Shown in pieces: positions 45,699 through 54,791 of a stretch of 64,000 bases of DNA. The position numbers were made by a program, and so were the translations under genes. The stretch's first letter is position 1. Each line of letters begins with the position of its first letter. The stretch comes from Dyadobacter tibetensis Y620-1 (GTDB lineage Bacteria; Bacteroidota; Bacteroidia; Cytophagales; Spirosomataceae). The stretch spans positions 310,001 to 374,000 of the forward strand of contig NZ_AZQN01000003.1 of the NCBI RefSeq assembly GCF_000566685.1, in the 5' to 3' direction. Below the pieces are notes generated by a model, which searched no databases, was not told where the DNA came from, and saw only the letters and a list, made by a program, of their open reading frames with translations.

Positions 45699-47156
45699 CT
45701 ATTTGCTTCGATCTAGCTTTTTATCCTTCAAGAGAAGTTTTTCCTCGGCTTTGGAAACATCTTTCATCATGGTAAATTGATCCCTGATTTCGCCGTCGGA
45801 GCATACCCATTTCAGCTCCAGCTGATTGCCTTGAATTTCAAGTACTACTGCTCCTCCGACTTTATTTTCTGAATAATACATAGCATTATGAGGGTAACCA
45901 TCCTTATGGCCACCTAATGCACCTGATGATCCGCTTACCACATAGACCGTACCTTGATTATTATTGCTATTCTTAAGATAAGGCGCCGAATTTTTGCTGG
46001 TATTATACAGTCCTGTAGAAGAGCTGATTTCGTGCTTTTTAGGGTCGTAGGTCTCTTCCATTCCATAATGGCCTTTAATTAACCTGCTTCTCTCATACAC
46101 ATGGCTATGTCCACATATGATCAGATCGACTCCTAAGTCCTCCAGTACTTTAATGAAATTCTCCCGTATAGCCACTAGGTCATCCTCGGTGTCTGAATTG
46201 TGAGACCCCATGGTATATGGGGGATGGTGCCAGTAGGCCACAACCCATTTACTTTTATTTGCTTTAAGATCTTCTTTTACCCATTCGGCCTGCCCACTCA
46301 ATACGTCGTACATATAAGTGTCGTTGGCATCCTGACCATAGCTATCCAGGGATAGAAAGTGTGTGTTACCTATGTCGTAGGAATAGTAAGCCTGGGTACC
46401 CGAGGGCGTACCTCCGCATTCCCCGGCGGTGGGCATAGTGAAATTCTGGAAATAAGCCATTTTATGCTGATCCTTAAATGAAGCAGATGGGTAGTCCCGA
46501 TAGTCATGATTGCCCGGAGAGGGGAATACGGCGTATTTTTTTAATAAGTTATCCTTGTAGTTGTTGAAAAATTTTAATTGATATTCCGCGTCAGAGCCGT
46601 CTGAGTAGGCGTTATCCCCCATTAAAATCCAGGCTGTTAATGGTTTGTCGGCAATGTATTGTTCCATGGCATTGCGCACCTTAATTTGGTTGATGGAGTT
46701 ATTGCCACAATCACCGAAACCGGCTATGCGAATGAGCTGATCGCTTCCATATTCCGGTAAGGTGACAAAATAATTATCCTCGTTTCCTTGTAAGGTGGTG
46801 TCGGCCAAATTCCCAATGGTATAATAATACTTGGTATTAGGTTTCAGGTTATTCAGCTCAATTTTATGTTCGGCCACCAGGGTCGAATCGTCAACAAAAT
46901 ATTCGGGTTGGTTAAATTTGGTTCCATACATTACCCGACTTCGGTCATATACATTGGTTCGCCAGCGTACTGTGATACTGGTAGGGGTTGCCTTCTGGAG
47001 ATAGGGGCCCCGCAATAGTTCGGGTTGGGTCCCCATTAAGAAGCGCCGGGAAGAGTGTTTGATCTTACTTATTTCATTGGCGGTCTGGCCAAAAGAAACG
47101 AAGGCCATGCACAGGAAAAATGCTGTAGAAAGTAATTTCATGGGTCTAAGGGTCAT
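45699..47156 (-). CDS. Purple acid phosphatase-like metallophosphoesterase
   Basis: Exported phosphoesterase of 485 residues. After a signal peptide (to about residue 24, FGQT) comes a fibronectin-III-like purple acid phosphatase N-domain (LRGPYLQKATPTSITVRWRT). The metallophosphatase core has the metal-site blocks GFGDCGNN, MGDNAYSDG, PSPGNHDYRD, AYWHHPPYT and ICGHSHVYERS in order. It should hydrolyse phosphomonoesters in the periplasm or outside the cell. It starts 6 bp after the dihaem peroxidase gene, so the two are almost certainly one operon. An internal ATG at 47141 is an alternative start. Confidence 0.9.
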   Translation of the reverse strand: MTLRPMKLLSTAFFLCMAFVSFGQTANEISKIKHSSRRFLMGTQPELLRGPYLQKATPTSITVRWRTNVYDRSRVMYGTKFNQPEYFVDDSTLVAEHKIELNNLKPNTKYYYTIGNLADTTLQGNEDNYFVTLPEYGSDQLIRIAGFGDCGNNSINQIKVRNAMEQYIADKPLTAWILMGDNAYSDGSDAEYQLKFFNNYKDNLLKKYAVFPSPGNHDYRDYPSASFKDQHKMAYFQNFTMPTAGECGGTPSGTQAYYSYDIGNTHFLSLDSYGQDANDTYMYDVLSGQAEWVKEDLKANKSKWVVAYWHHPPYTMGSHNSDTEDDLVAIRENFIKVLEDLGVDLIICGHSHVYERSRLIKGHYGMEETYDPKKHEISSSTGLYNTSKNSAPYLKNSNNNQGTVYVVSGSSGALGGHKDGYPHNAMYYSENKVGGAVVLEIQGNQLELKWVCSDGEIRDQFTMMKDVSKAEEKLLLKDKKLDRSK

Positions 47157-47162
47157 TGAGGT

Positions 47163-48986
47163 CTAATTATTATCGGTTAGTGATTCTATAAATAAGCAAA
47201 TATCTTCTTTTTCAGTCGCTGTTAGGTTGAGGGGTTGGGCCGAAAGGGTTTGATTGGGGATGTTAAGCCCGAGCCCCGCTCCACCACCTCTGTCATAAAA
47301 TTCAACGACTTCCATTAGGGTATTGAATGCGCCATTATGCATATATGGAGCAGTTTTCGATGCATTTCGCACAGTTGGTGTTTTGAAGGCCCCGTCGTAG
47401 TATTTTACTTTATACAAGTCATATCGGCCACGATCGCTATCTATTATCGGATTTTCTAAATCTGCATGGGCAGGTGACCCTAATATCTCCACTTCCGTAA
47501 CATCAAAATGCGGGGGTAGTAAGCCGTTGAAGTATGGGGAAAAATGACAGGTTCCACATTGGCCTTTTCCCATAAATATATTGAAACCATTTTTTTCTCT
47601 CTCCGTTAGCGCCCCGGAATCCCCGTTCATATAACGATCGAATCGGGAGCTGTGGGGTTGTAAATTAGTAATGAAAGCCGCCAGGGCCATCCCTATCTCC
47701 GAGAGACCGGCTTTCCCATGGGGTAGTTCGGGAAATGCCTGAGCGAAGGCCACCTGATACAAACTATCGGCCAATAATTCTTGAGAAATTCTGCTTATTT
47801 TACCATCCATTTCGAGAGGGTTGAAAATAACCTCCTCGATCTGGGCTTCTAAGCTTGCCGAACGGCCGTCCCAAAACTGATTATGTTGAAAGCCTGCGTA
47901 AAGTAGAGTGGGTGTGTTTCTTTTTAATATGGAATCGAGGTGTATGGCCGCACTTTTTTTGAGGTTATCGTTAAAATAATTATTTGGCTGGTGGCAGGTC
48001 GCACAACTCACCTTGCCGTTTCCTGATAGTGAGGTGTTGCTAAAAAGTTTCTTCCCTAGTTTTATCCTCTCATCTAGTACTTTCCCGCTCGGTAATGCTG
48101 ACTGAATACGAATCGCATTAGTCGAAAAAAGATGGGGTCGTTCGTAATTCAGATATTTTTGGCTATGGATTTCTAGTTGCCAACATCGAATAGCTTCGGT
48201 TAGCATTGCTTGTAAGGGCAATGCATATTGCCGCAAGAATTGAATCCTATCGAAACTATTAAAATCAGGGTTTTGCCTTATAAAGGAAAGGGTACTTGTT
48301 AATTGTTGAGCCAATTCCGATGATATTTGATCAGATTGAGCCTCTAAATAGGGTCTTAAAATGGTTTCTAGGGTTTCTAAGGAAACAGCAGCTTCTAGCA
48401 CACCTGTTTTCAATTCGGGGGCGTCGTATCCGGAAATTGAAAGGGTCATTACTCGAATCAAATCTACTTTTAGACTTTCTAGTATTTGACTATCGGTAAG
48501 TTCAAAGTTGTATAGAAGGGCGGTTAACTGCGAAGCAGTACTATTTAAGAGTCCGGTCTGGAGTAAAAGCTCCGACTTATGATCAAAAAAACTTTCATCC
48601 GCCAACAAGGATTCAATGGCCTGTAACCCCATTGCTTCTATATATTCCAAAGTGGGTTCTTCCACCTCAACCACGGGAGCCGCATTGATCATTCTCGTTT
48701 CGTTTTTGAAAAAATAAGAAGTGAAAAAGTCAATTTTTTTGTAGGCGATTCGGCATGACGCTAATTGAGCCAAAGCTTGGTTCCTAGAGACTGTGTCGGC
48801 TGACAACTTACTGATCTGCTTTTCTAGCCGTTGGGTTGTTTCATAAAATGCCTTCGCATGGGTTCGATAATATTTCAATGTCGCTTCCGTTCCTATCCTG
48901 CTGTGGGCCTCATGGGAATTTTCTGTCTGAAAGGCGATCAGAAGAATGGCAGTGAAGATCAGGAAAAGTTTTAAAATCCGATTCAT
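47163..48986 (-). CDS. Dihaem cytochrome c peroxidase (MauG-like) with N-terminal helical domain
   Basis: Exported protein of 607 residues. The C-terminal half is a bacterial dihaem peroxidase: haem motifs CATCH at 328-332 and CGTCH at 477-481, with the typical segments RNTPTLLYAGFQHNQFWDGR and TPTVRNASKTAPYMHNG. It would reduce peroxide or oxidise another protein or cofactor. The N-terminal 280 residues are all-helical (KYYRTHAKAFYETTQRLEKQ) and resemble the imelysin-like helical domains seen in some peroxidases; this is a weak match by eye. Starting at the ATG at 48986 gives a clean signal sequence (MNRILKLFLIFTAILLIAF); the longer frame upstream does not. Confidence 0.87.
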   Translation of the reverse strand: MNRILKLFLIFTAILLIAFQTENSHEAHSRIGTEATLKYYRTHAKAFYETTQRLEKQISKLSADTVSRNQALAQLASCRIAYKKIDFFTSYFFKNETRMINAAPVVEVEEPTLEYIEAMGLQAIESLLADESFFDHKSELLLQTGLLNSTASQLTALLYNFELTDSQILESLKVDLIRVMTLSISGYDAPELKTGVLEAAVSLETLETILRPYLEAQSDQISSELAQQLTSTLSFIRQNPDFNSFDRIQFLRQYALPLQAMLTEAIRCWQLEIHSQKYLNYERPHLFSTNAIRIQSALPSGKVLDERIKLGKKLFSNTSLSGNGKVSCATCHQPNNYFNDNLKKSAAIHLDSILKRNTPTLLYAGFQHNQFWDGRSASLEAQIEEVIFNPLEMDGKISRISQELLADSLYQVAFAQAFPELPHGKAGLSEIGMALAAFITNLQPHSSRFDRYMNGDSGALTEREKNGFNIFMGKGQCGTCHFSPYFNGLLPPHFDVTEVEILGSPAHADLENPIIDSDRGRYDLYKVKYYDGAFKTPTVRNASKTAPYMHNGAFNTLMEVVEFYDRGGGAGLGLNIPNQTLSAQPLNLTATEKEDICLFIESLTDNN

Positions 48987-49255
48987 TACAGTTAAGACAT
49001 GCTGAGATAATACGGCATAATAACTGAATGTGACCAATTTTTTATCAAGTATTATTTTTCTGCCAAACTGCCGCCCATTCAGAAACGGGGATATATTTCT
49101 ATTGGCCCAAAATTCTGGGCATAAAGTTAATTATTGCCAGATGCCGCTTTTAAGACCTTATTTCACTTTTCTCCAACAAGTAAAAATACAATACCCAATA
49201 CTTGTTAAAAGAACTATCAATACGTCAAGAGAAAAAATTCGTTCGAATTACTGCT

Positions 49256-51193
49256 ATGAAGAAAAAATACTTGGCCCTTATGCTGATGACTCTTTTAGGG
49301 TTTTATCCTACATGTGGGCAAACTACTACTGAGAATACTGTTACGGACTGGAAGGGTTTTAAAAAATATGAATTTAAATATTCCGACAGACAAGCCTGGT
49401 ACGTTGAGCCGCAGCAGGCATTGCCAGGAAAGCCTTGGGTCTGGCGGGCCCATTTTCCTAACTGGCATACCGATATGGATAGTATTCTCCTCTCCCGAGG
49501 TTTTCATATTGCTTATATCAACGCCAACGATTTGTATGGGCACCCCAAAGCGATGCAGGTTTGGGATGATTTTTACGGCCATTTAATAAGCGATAAGGGT
49601 TTTTCGCCTAAGGTGGCGCTGGAGGGGGTTAGCCGGGGAGGCTTATATGTATATGGCTGGGCTAAGCGCAATCCCGACAAGGTAAGCTGCATATATGCCG
49701 AAGCTCCGGTTTGCGACCCTCGTAGCTGGCCGGGCGGGAAGGGTAAAGGTGAAGGAGCTCCTAAGCAATGGGCAGAATGGCTGGCATTATACGGACTTAC
49801 GGATACTCAGGCCACTTCCTTTACTGACTACCCGATACAAGATTTAAAAGGTTTGGCCGCATATAAAGTTCCCATCTTGCATGTGGTTGGTCTGAGCGAT
49901 GAGGTTGTGCCGGTGGCAGAAAACACTGAATTGCTGGTTTCACAATATATTAAGCTGGGTGGACCGGCTGCGGTGTACCCCATGACGCGAGGACCGCAGA
50001 AGTTGAAAGGGCATCATTTTGAAATTGAAAATCCAGAGAAACTAGCAGATTTTATCTACAATAATTCTGTTCCAGTAAAATCTCCGCTTACCAGAGCTCC
50101 ATATTTGGAAAAGAATGCAGGCCTGGCCAATGCCTTTGAAACCTTTACACGCACAAAAAAGGGGACGGTTGCATTCTTGGGAGGCTCTATAACCCATAAT
50201 CCAGGCTGGAGAGAAAAGACCGCTCAGTATCTTCAGGAGCGGTTTCCAGAAACAACATTTAATTTTATTGCAGCCGGGATTCCATCCTTAGGCAGCACTC
50301 CTCATGCCTTTCGATTTTCTAAAGATGTACTTCAGAAAGGCACTCCTGATTTATTGTTTGTGGAGTCTGCCGTAAACGACCGATCCAATGGATTTAGCAA
50401 AGAAGCTCAGATAAGAGCTTTGGAAGGGATTTTGCGACAAATGTATACCCAAAACCCCAAGGCCAGCGTCGTAATGATGGCTTTCGCAGACCCTGATAAA
50501 AATGCCGACTATGCAGCAGGTCGGGAGCCCGTAGAGGTGCTCGTACATCAGCTTATTGCCAAGAAGTATGGAGCCGCTTTTATCAATCTATCTCGAGAGG
50601 TTTACGACCGGATGCAGGCGGGTGAGTTTACCTGGGAGTACGATTTTATTAACCTACATCCTTCTCCATATGGGCAGGAAGTGTATTTTCAGACTATTAA
50701 AACTTTAATGCGTGACCAGCAACCTCCAGCAGCCGGGGCCATGAAGCTATCCGCTCCTTTAGATAAATATGCTTACACCAATGGTCATTATGTGTCACTA
50801 GAAAAGGCTATATCGAGAAAGGGCTTTAGCATTGATTCGGCCTGGAAACCAAAAGACAAGGTAGGTACCCGTGCTGGCTTTGTAGACGTGCCTATGCTGG
50901 TAGCCGAAGAGGCAGGGAGCTCATTCGAACTTGATTTTGAAGGGAGTGCTGTGGGGATTGCCATTATTTCGGGGCCCGATGCCGGAAGTATTTCCTTTTC
51001 CATCGATGGGAAAAAAGCAGAAAAGCGAGACCTGTTTACCCAGTGGAGCCCGCAACTACATCTTCCTTTTTATCTGCTCTTTGCAGATCAGCTTAAGCAA
51101 GGCAAGCATCGGTTAAAAGTCGAAGTTCTTGATGAGCAGCATGCAAAAAGTAAAGGGCATGCCGTTAGGATCGTTCATTTCCTTGTTAATTAA
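49256..51193 (+). CDS. Bimodular esterase: alpha/beta hydrolase plus SGNH hydrolase
   Basis: Exported protein of 645 residues with two hydrolase modules. Residues about 25-275 are an alpha/beta hydrolase with nucleophile Ser 126 in EGVSRGGLYVYG and a late HHFE segment for the catalytic His. Residues about 290-500 are an SGNH hydrolase: Ser 311 in LGGSITHN, Gly in GIPSLGS, Asn in AVNDRS, and His 468 in NLHPSPYG, though the Asp usually three residues before that His is not in place. A beta-rich module follows (about 530-645). Such bimodular proteins act as carbohydrate deacylases in known cases; the substrate here is unknown. The ATG at 49256 gives the signal peptide. Confidence 0.82.
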   Translation: MKKKYLALMLMTLLGFYPTCGQTTTENTVTDWKGFKKYEFKYSDRQAWYVEPQQALPGKPWVWRAHFPNWHTDMDSILLSRGFHIAYINANDLYGHPKAMQVWDDFYGHLISDKGFSPKVALEGVSRGGLYVYGWAKRNPDKVSCIYAEAPVCDPRSWPGGKGKGEGAPKQWAEWLALYGLTDTQATSFTDYPIQDLKGLAAYKVPILHVVGLSDEVVPVAENTELLVSQYIKLGGPAAVYPMTRGPQKLKGHHFEIENPEKLADFIYNNSVPVKSPLTRAPYLEKNAGLANAFETFTRTKKGTVAFLGGSITHNPGWREKTAQYLQERFPETTFNFIAAGIPSLGSTPHAFRFSKDVLQKGTPDLLFVESAVNDRSNGFSKEAQIRALEGILRQMYTQNPKASVVMMAFADPDKNADYAAGREPVEVLVHQLIAKKYGAAFINLSREVYDRMQAGEFTWEYDFINLHPSPYGQEVYFQTIKTLMRDQQPPAAGAMKLSAPLDKYAYTNGHYVSLEKAISRKGFSIDSAWKPKDKVGTRAGFVDVPMLVAEEAGSSFELDFEGSAVGIAIISGPDAGSISFSIDGKKAEKRDLFTQWSPQLHLPFYLLFADQLKQGKHRLKVEVLDEQHAKSKGHAVRIVHFLVN

Positions 51194-51203
51194 TAATAGC
51201 ATA

Positions 51204-51251
51204 ACCAGAAGCCCATTTCACTTTTTATGAAGCATTGAAAAGGCTTCTGGT
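51204..51251. terminator. Hairpin between convergent esterase and DUF1338 genes
   Basis: Inverted repeat ACCAGAAGCC/GGCTTCTGGT (51204-51213 with 51242-51251) with a 28-nt loop that can form a smaller inner hairpin. No long T-run follows, so terminator function is likely from position but not certain. Confidence 0.5.
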
Positions 51252-51267
51252 ATGGGTATGTGATGCA

Positions 51268-52188
51268 CTAGAAATCCAGAGCCGTTTGTGTACTATAGGT
51301 ACTCTCAAAGATTTTGTCGGCATTGGCCGCTTCAAAACCATCACGGCGATGGCTCCTGTCGATATCTGACTTTTTTAGGTTTTGAAACTGTGGGAGAACC
51401 TTTCGTTCGGCAAACTCAACATATGAGCCGGCAATAAAACGTTTCTCCTCTTTTGCGAAATCCGCTTCAATCATCTGGGCCACCGTGGCGCTTTGGATTA
51501 AGCCACCATCTGGGCTGGTTTTAATCTTTCCTCCCGCACTGTTGAGTCGGATGCCATGGTTTTCTAAAAATACATTGAATTCTGCGACGGTATTATAACC
51601 TGTAGGAAGATTGTGCAGACTTATGGTGAAATGATTAAGGTAGTATCGGTTGAATATTACCCAGGCCGCATACTCACTTTCTTCCAGTAAGGTATTATAG
51701 TCGTCGATACAGGGCGTGCTCCATAAAGGACTATGCAGGAATTGATCTACGGCGGGTCCATCATCCAAATCCAATGAGTCGACCGGATCACTTTTTACTT
51801 CACTGGAATAGCGCCCGATGAAACGCTGACATTCTCGCGACAGATCGCCGACCCGGAGTTCGCTAACAAATATTCGGGGATAGCTTTCCGCTGGGGGGCT
51901 GTACCACCAGGCATCAAGCTTTTTTCCTTCAAAAAAATAACGGTCACGTTTTTGATAGCCGTAGTGGAGGAATATTTTCTCAAACGACTGGACTCCTAAA
52001 TGAGGTACTCCTAAGGTGCGGAAGGCGATATGGTCGTTCTCTATTTCCGAACTATCGTCGATAATGCCTGCCTGAATCATCGCTTTAAATATTTGAGAAA
52101 CTGCCGGTACACGTTCTTTATACCTGCTCATCAGGCCGTTAAGAACGTAGTCGAGCGTGGAGTGGGGTGTGTCAGATTTATGTTTCAT
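51268..52188 (-). CDS. DUF1338 family protein (2-oxoadipate dioxygenase/decarboxylase-like)
   Basis: Cytoplasmic 306-residue protein of the DUF1338/HglS family, a vicinal-oxygen-chelate fold. Characterised relatives are Fe(II) enzymes that convert 2-oxoadipate to 2-hydroxyglutarate in lysine breakdown. Family landmarks are NDHIAFRTL (candidate metal His 53), LHNLPTGYNTVAEFNVFLE, RLNSAGGKIKTSPDGGLIQS and the C-terminal SYVEFAERKVLPQ with a Glu candidate ligand. No other lysine-catabolism gene is nearby, so the substrate is inferred from family only. Confidence 0.85.
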   Translation of the reverse strand: MKHKSDTPHSTLDYVLNGLMSRYKERVPAVSQIFKAMIQAGIIDDSSEIENDHIAFRTLGVPHLGVQSFEKIFLHYGYQKRDRYFFEGKKLDAWWYSPPAESYPRIFVSELRVGDLSRECQRFIGRYSSEVKSDPVDSLDLDDGPAVDQFLHSPLWSTPCIDDYNTLLEESEYAAWVIFNRYYLNHFTISLHNLPTGYNTVAEFNVFLENHGIRLNSAGGKIKTSPDGGLIQSATVAQMIEADFAKEEKRFIAGSYVEFAERKVLPQFQNLKKSDIDRSHRRDGFEAANADKIFESTYSTQTALDF

Positions 52189-52387
52189 AGTGTGATTTAT
52201 TTTGTTTTAGACAATTAGATAAGGACATTTTTCTGCTTCTAGCTAATGAATTTCTGCAAGCGCGATGATCTACCTGCCCTGTTTTTAATTTATTTTAATA
52301 AAACATCTGATAATTTGCATATTTTTTGTAAAATTTGTAAATTATCATTAAAGTAAGAAAAAATTTACAATTAAATGGTTTTGCGAT

Positions 52388-54709
52388 ATGTTAAGACGAA
52401 TTCTATTGGCTTCAATAGGACTGTTAGCACTAGGGGTTATGATTGTTTCCTGCTTCCAAAAAAACGGGACGCTGAAAACGAGCACTGACCTGGAAGAAGT
52501 GTCGTACAATTTTCATATTCGACCCATACTTTCAGATAAATGTTTTGCTTGTCATGGACCGGATGCCCAGAAAAGAGAGGCTGGATTAAGGCTGGATGTC
52601 GCTGAGGGAGCCTATTCTAAATTAAAAGATGGCAATGGATTTGCCATCGTACCTGGCAGTCCTGAGCAATCCGAAGTTTTCAAAAGAATCACCTCCTTGG
52701 ATCCGGAATATCAAATGCCAACCCCAGGATCACATTTGGGGCTACTGAATGAAGACGAAATAGCGTTGATGAGGGAATGGATTGAAAAAGGGGCCAAATA
52801 TGAAAATCACTGGGCTTTCACTGCCCCTAAGCAAGGTAAGCTTCCAGAAGTATCGGATACCGACTGGCCCAAAAACGAAATTGATTATTTCGTCCTCGCC
52901 AAAATGGAGGAGCAGGGGTTCGCCCCTAGCGCTACTGCCCAAAAGGCCTATTTACTCAAGCGTTTGTCATTCGATCTGAATGGTCTTCCCCCTTCTCTGG
53001 CTCTCCAGCAGCAATTTGAAAAGGATGATTCGGGATCAGCCTACGAAAAAATTGTAGATGCCCTGATTTCTAAAGCGGCCTTTGGTGAAAAAATGTCGGT
53101 ACGGTGGTTGGATATCGCTCGTTATGCCGATTCTTATGGCTATCAGGATGACGAGATCCGGACTCAGTGGCCTTGGAGAGATTGGGTCATCAAGGCTTTT
53201 AATGAAAATATGCCTTATGACAAATTTGTCACTTGGCAGTTGGCTGGTGATATGTTGCCCAATGCAAACAAAGAACAGGTTCTGGCGACTGCTTTTTTGC
53301 GTAATCATAAATATACGGAGGAAGGAGGGGTCATCCCCGAGGAGTACCGAATAGAGTATAACCTGGACAAAACTAAGACATATAGTTCCGGACTTTTGGG
53401 ACTTACGGTAGAATGTGCCCAGTGTCACGACCATAAATATGATCCTATTTCACAAGAAGATTATTATCGGATGTTTGCCTTTTTCAATAATTCCAAGGAA
53501 AAAGGATTCGAGGGGGATGTTTCCCAGAGTGTTCCTGCAAAGACGCCCATTCTTACCATCACCAAGGCGGAGATAGAAGATAAGCTTCGTTTTATCAATC
53601 ATGCGGATACGAGTAGACTTTTGGTATCGGTAATGGGCGAAAATGAAACGCTTCGTCCTACTCATATTCTCGATAGAGGGGTTTATGATGCGCCTGGGAA
53701 AGTCGTTACGGCAAAGGCCTTAAAGGCAGTTATGAAATTCGATACCACTCGCTATGCTCAAAACAGATTAGGTTTGGCACAATGGACGGTGAGCAAAGAA
53801 AATCCGCTTACCGCCCGGGTATTTGTCAATCAGATTTGGCAGGAGTTTTTTGGAAAGGGCATTGTGAAGAGTACTGGTGACTTTGGAATGCAGGGGGATT
53901 TACCCAGCCATCCTGCTCTCTTAGATTGGCTCGCAGTCGATTTTATGAATCATGGCTGGGACATGAAACGCCTTGTGAAGCAAATCGTGATGTCTGCTAC
54001 ATATCGGCAGTCGGCAGTGGCTGATCCTAAAAAAACAGAAAAGGATCCGGACAATATTTATCTTTCCAGAGGTTCAAGAGTACGACTTCCCGCTGAGTTT
54101 ATAAGGGATGCTGTGCTAGCTTCCAGCGGCCTGCTCAACCAAAAAATTGGCGGCTTCAGTGTAAAGCCATATCAACCAAAAGGACTCTGGGAATCCGCTA
54201 CATCGGGAAGAGGTGTGCTGGCGACTTATATACAAGACAAGGGTGACCAGCTGTATCGTCGTGGCATGTATACTTTTATTAAGCTAACTGTCCCCCCGCC
54301 AACGATGATCATATTCGATGGCAGTAACCGGGATCAGTGTGAGGTTCAGCGCACCAATACGAATACGCCTTTACAGGCTTTGGTGATGCTCAACGACCCG
54401 ACAGTCCTGGAGGCCTCCCGGGTTATGGCTGAACATATGATGCTAAAAAATAGCAAAGTAGAAGAGAAAATCAGGGAGTCGTTTCAGCGAATAGTCTGCC
54501 GCCAGCCAACGGAAAAAGAGATGACCCTTTTGCTGACATATTACAAGGAAGAGGCATCCTATTTTGCAAAAAATAAAAAAGGAGCTGAGCAAGTGCTTGC
54601 CGTAGGAGAATACCCCCACCAGGCCAAGGTGAAGCAAGAAGAGACAGCGGCGATGATGCGGGTAATCAATATGTTATACAATATGGAGGAAACCATTACA
54701 AAGTCCTAG
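52388..54709 (+). CDS. Planctomycete-type cytochrome c / DUF1549 / DUF1553 lipoprotein
   Basis: A 773-residue protein starting with a lipoprotein-like signal (MIVSC, Cys 22). A PSCyt1-type haem domain follows with CFACH at 52-56, then DUF1549 (about 150-360: RLSFDLNGLPPSL, RWLDIARYADSYGYQ, WPWRDWVIKAFNENMPYD). It includes a second CxxCH, CAQCHDHKYDPIS, at 343-347. DUF1553 covers about 430-720 (GLAQWTVSKENPLTARVFVN, VMLNDPTVLEASR). This domain order is abundant in Planctomycetes and occurs in Bacteroidota next to DUF1501 genes, as here. The reaction is unknown; redox chemistry on a surface-bound substrate is plausible. It lies 82 bp before the DUF1501 gene. Confidence 0.9.
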   Translation: MLRRILLASIGLLALGVMIVSCFQKNGTLKTSTDLEEVSYNFHIRPILSDKCFACHGPDAQKREAGLRLDVAEGAYSKLKDGNGFAIVPGSPEQSEVFKRITSLDPEYQMPTPGSHLGLLNEDEIALMREWIEKGAKYENHWAFTAPKQGKLPEVSDTDWPKNEIDYFVLAKMEEQGFAPSATAQKAYLLKRLSFDLNGLPPSLALQQQFEKDDSGSAYEKIVDALISKAAFGEKMSVRWLDIARYADSYGYQDDEIRTQWPWRDWVIKAFNENMPYDKFVTWQLAGDMLPNANKEQVLATAFLRNHKYTEEGGVIPEEYRIEYNLDKTKTYSSGLLGLTVECAQCHDHKYDPISQEDYYRMFAFFNNSKEKGFEGDVSQSVPAKTPILTITKAEIEDKLRFINHADTSRLLVSVMGENETLRPTHILDRGVYDAPGKVVTAKALKAVMKFDTTRYAQNRLGLAQWTVSKENPLTARVFVNQIWQEFFGKGIVKSTGDFGMQGDLPSHPALLDWLAVDFMNHGWDMKRLVKQIVMSATYRQSAVADPKKTEKDPDNIYLSRGSRVRLPAEFIRDAVLASSGLLNQKIGGFSVKPYQPKGLWESATSGRGVLATYIQDKGDQLYRRGMYTFIKLTVPPPTMIIFDGSNRDQCEVQRTNTNTPLQALVMLNDPTVLEASRVMAEHMMLKNSKVEEKIRESFQRIVCRQPTEKEMTLLLTYYKEEASYFAKNKKGAEQVLAVGEYPHQAKVKQEETAAMMRVINMLYNMEETITKS

Positions 54710-54791
54710 AGAATAGGTAGGATAAAGAGTATTTACCATCATTTTGGAAAAATACCCTTAGGTATTTTAATGAAAAAATTAGCGCAATGAT

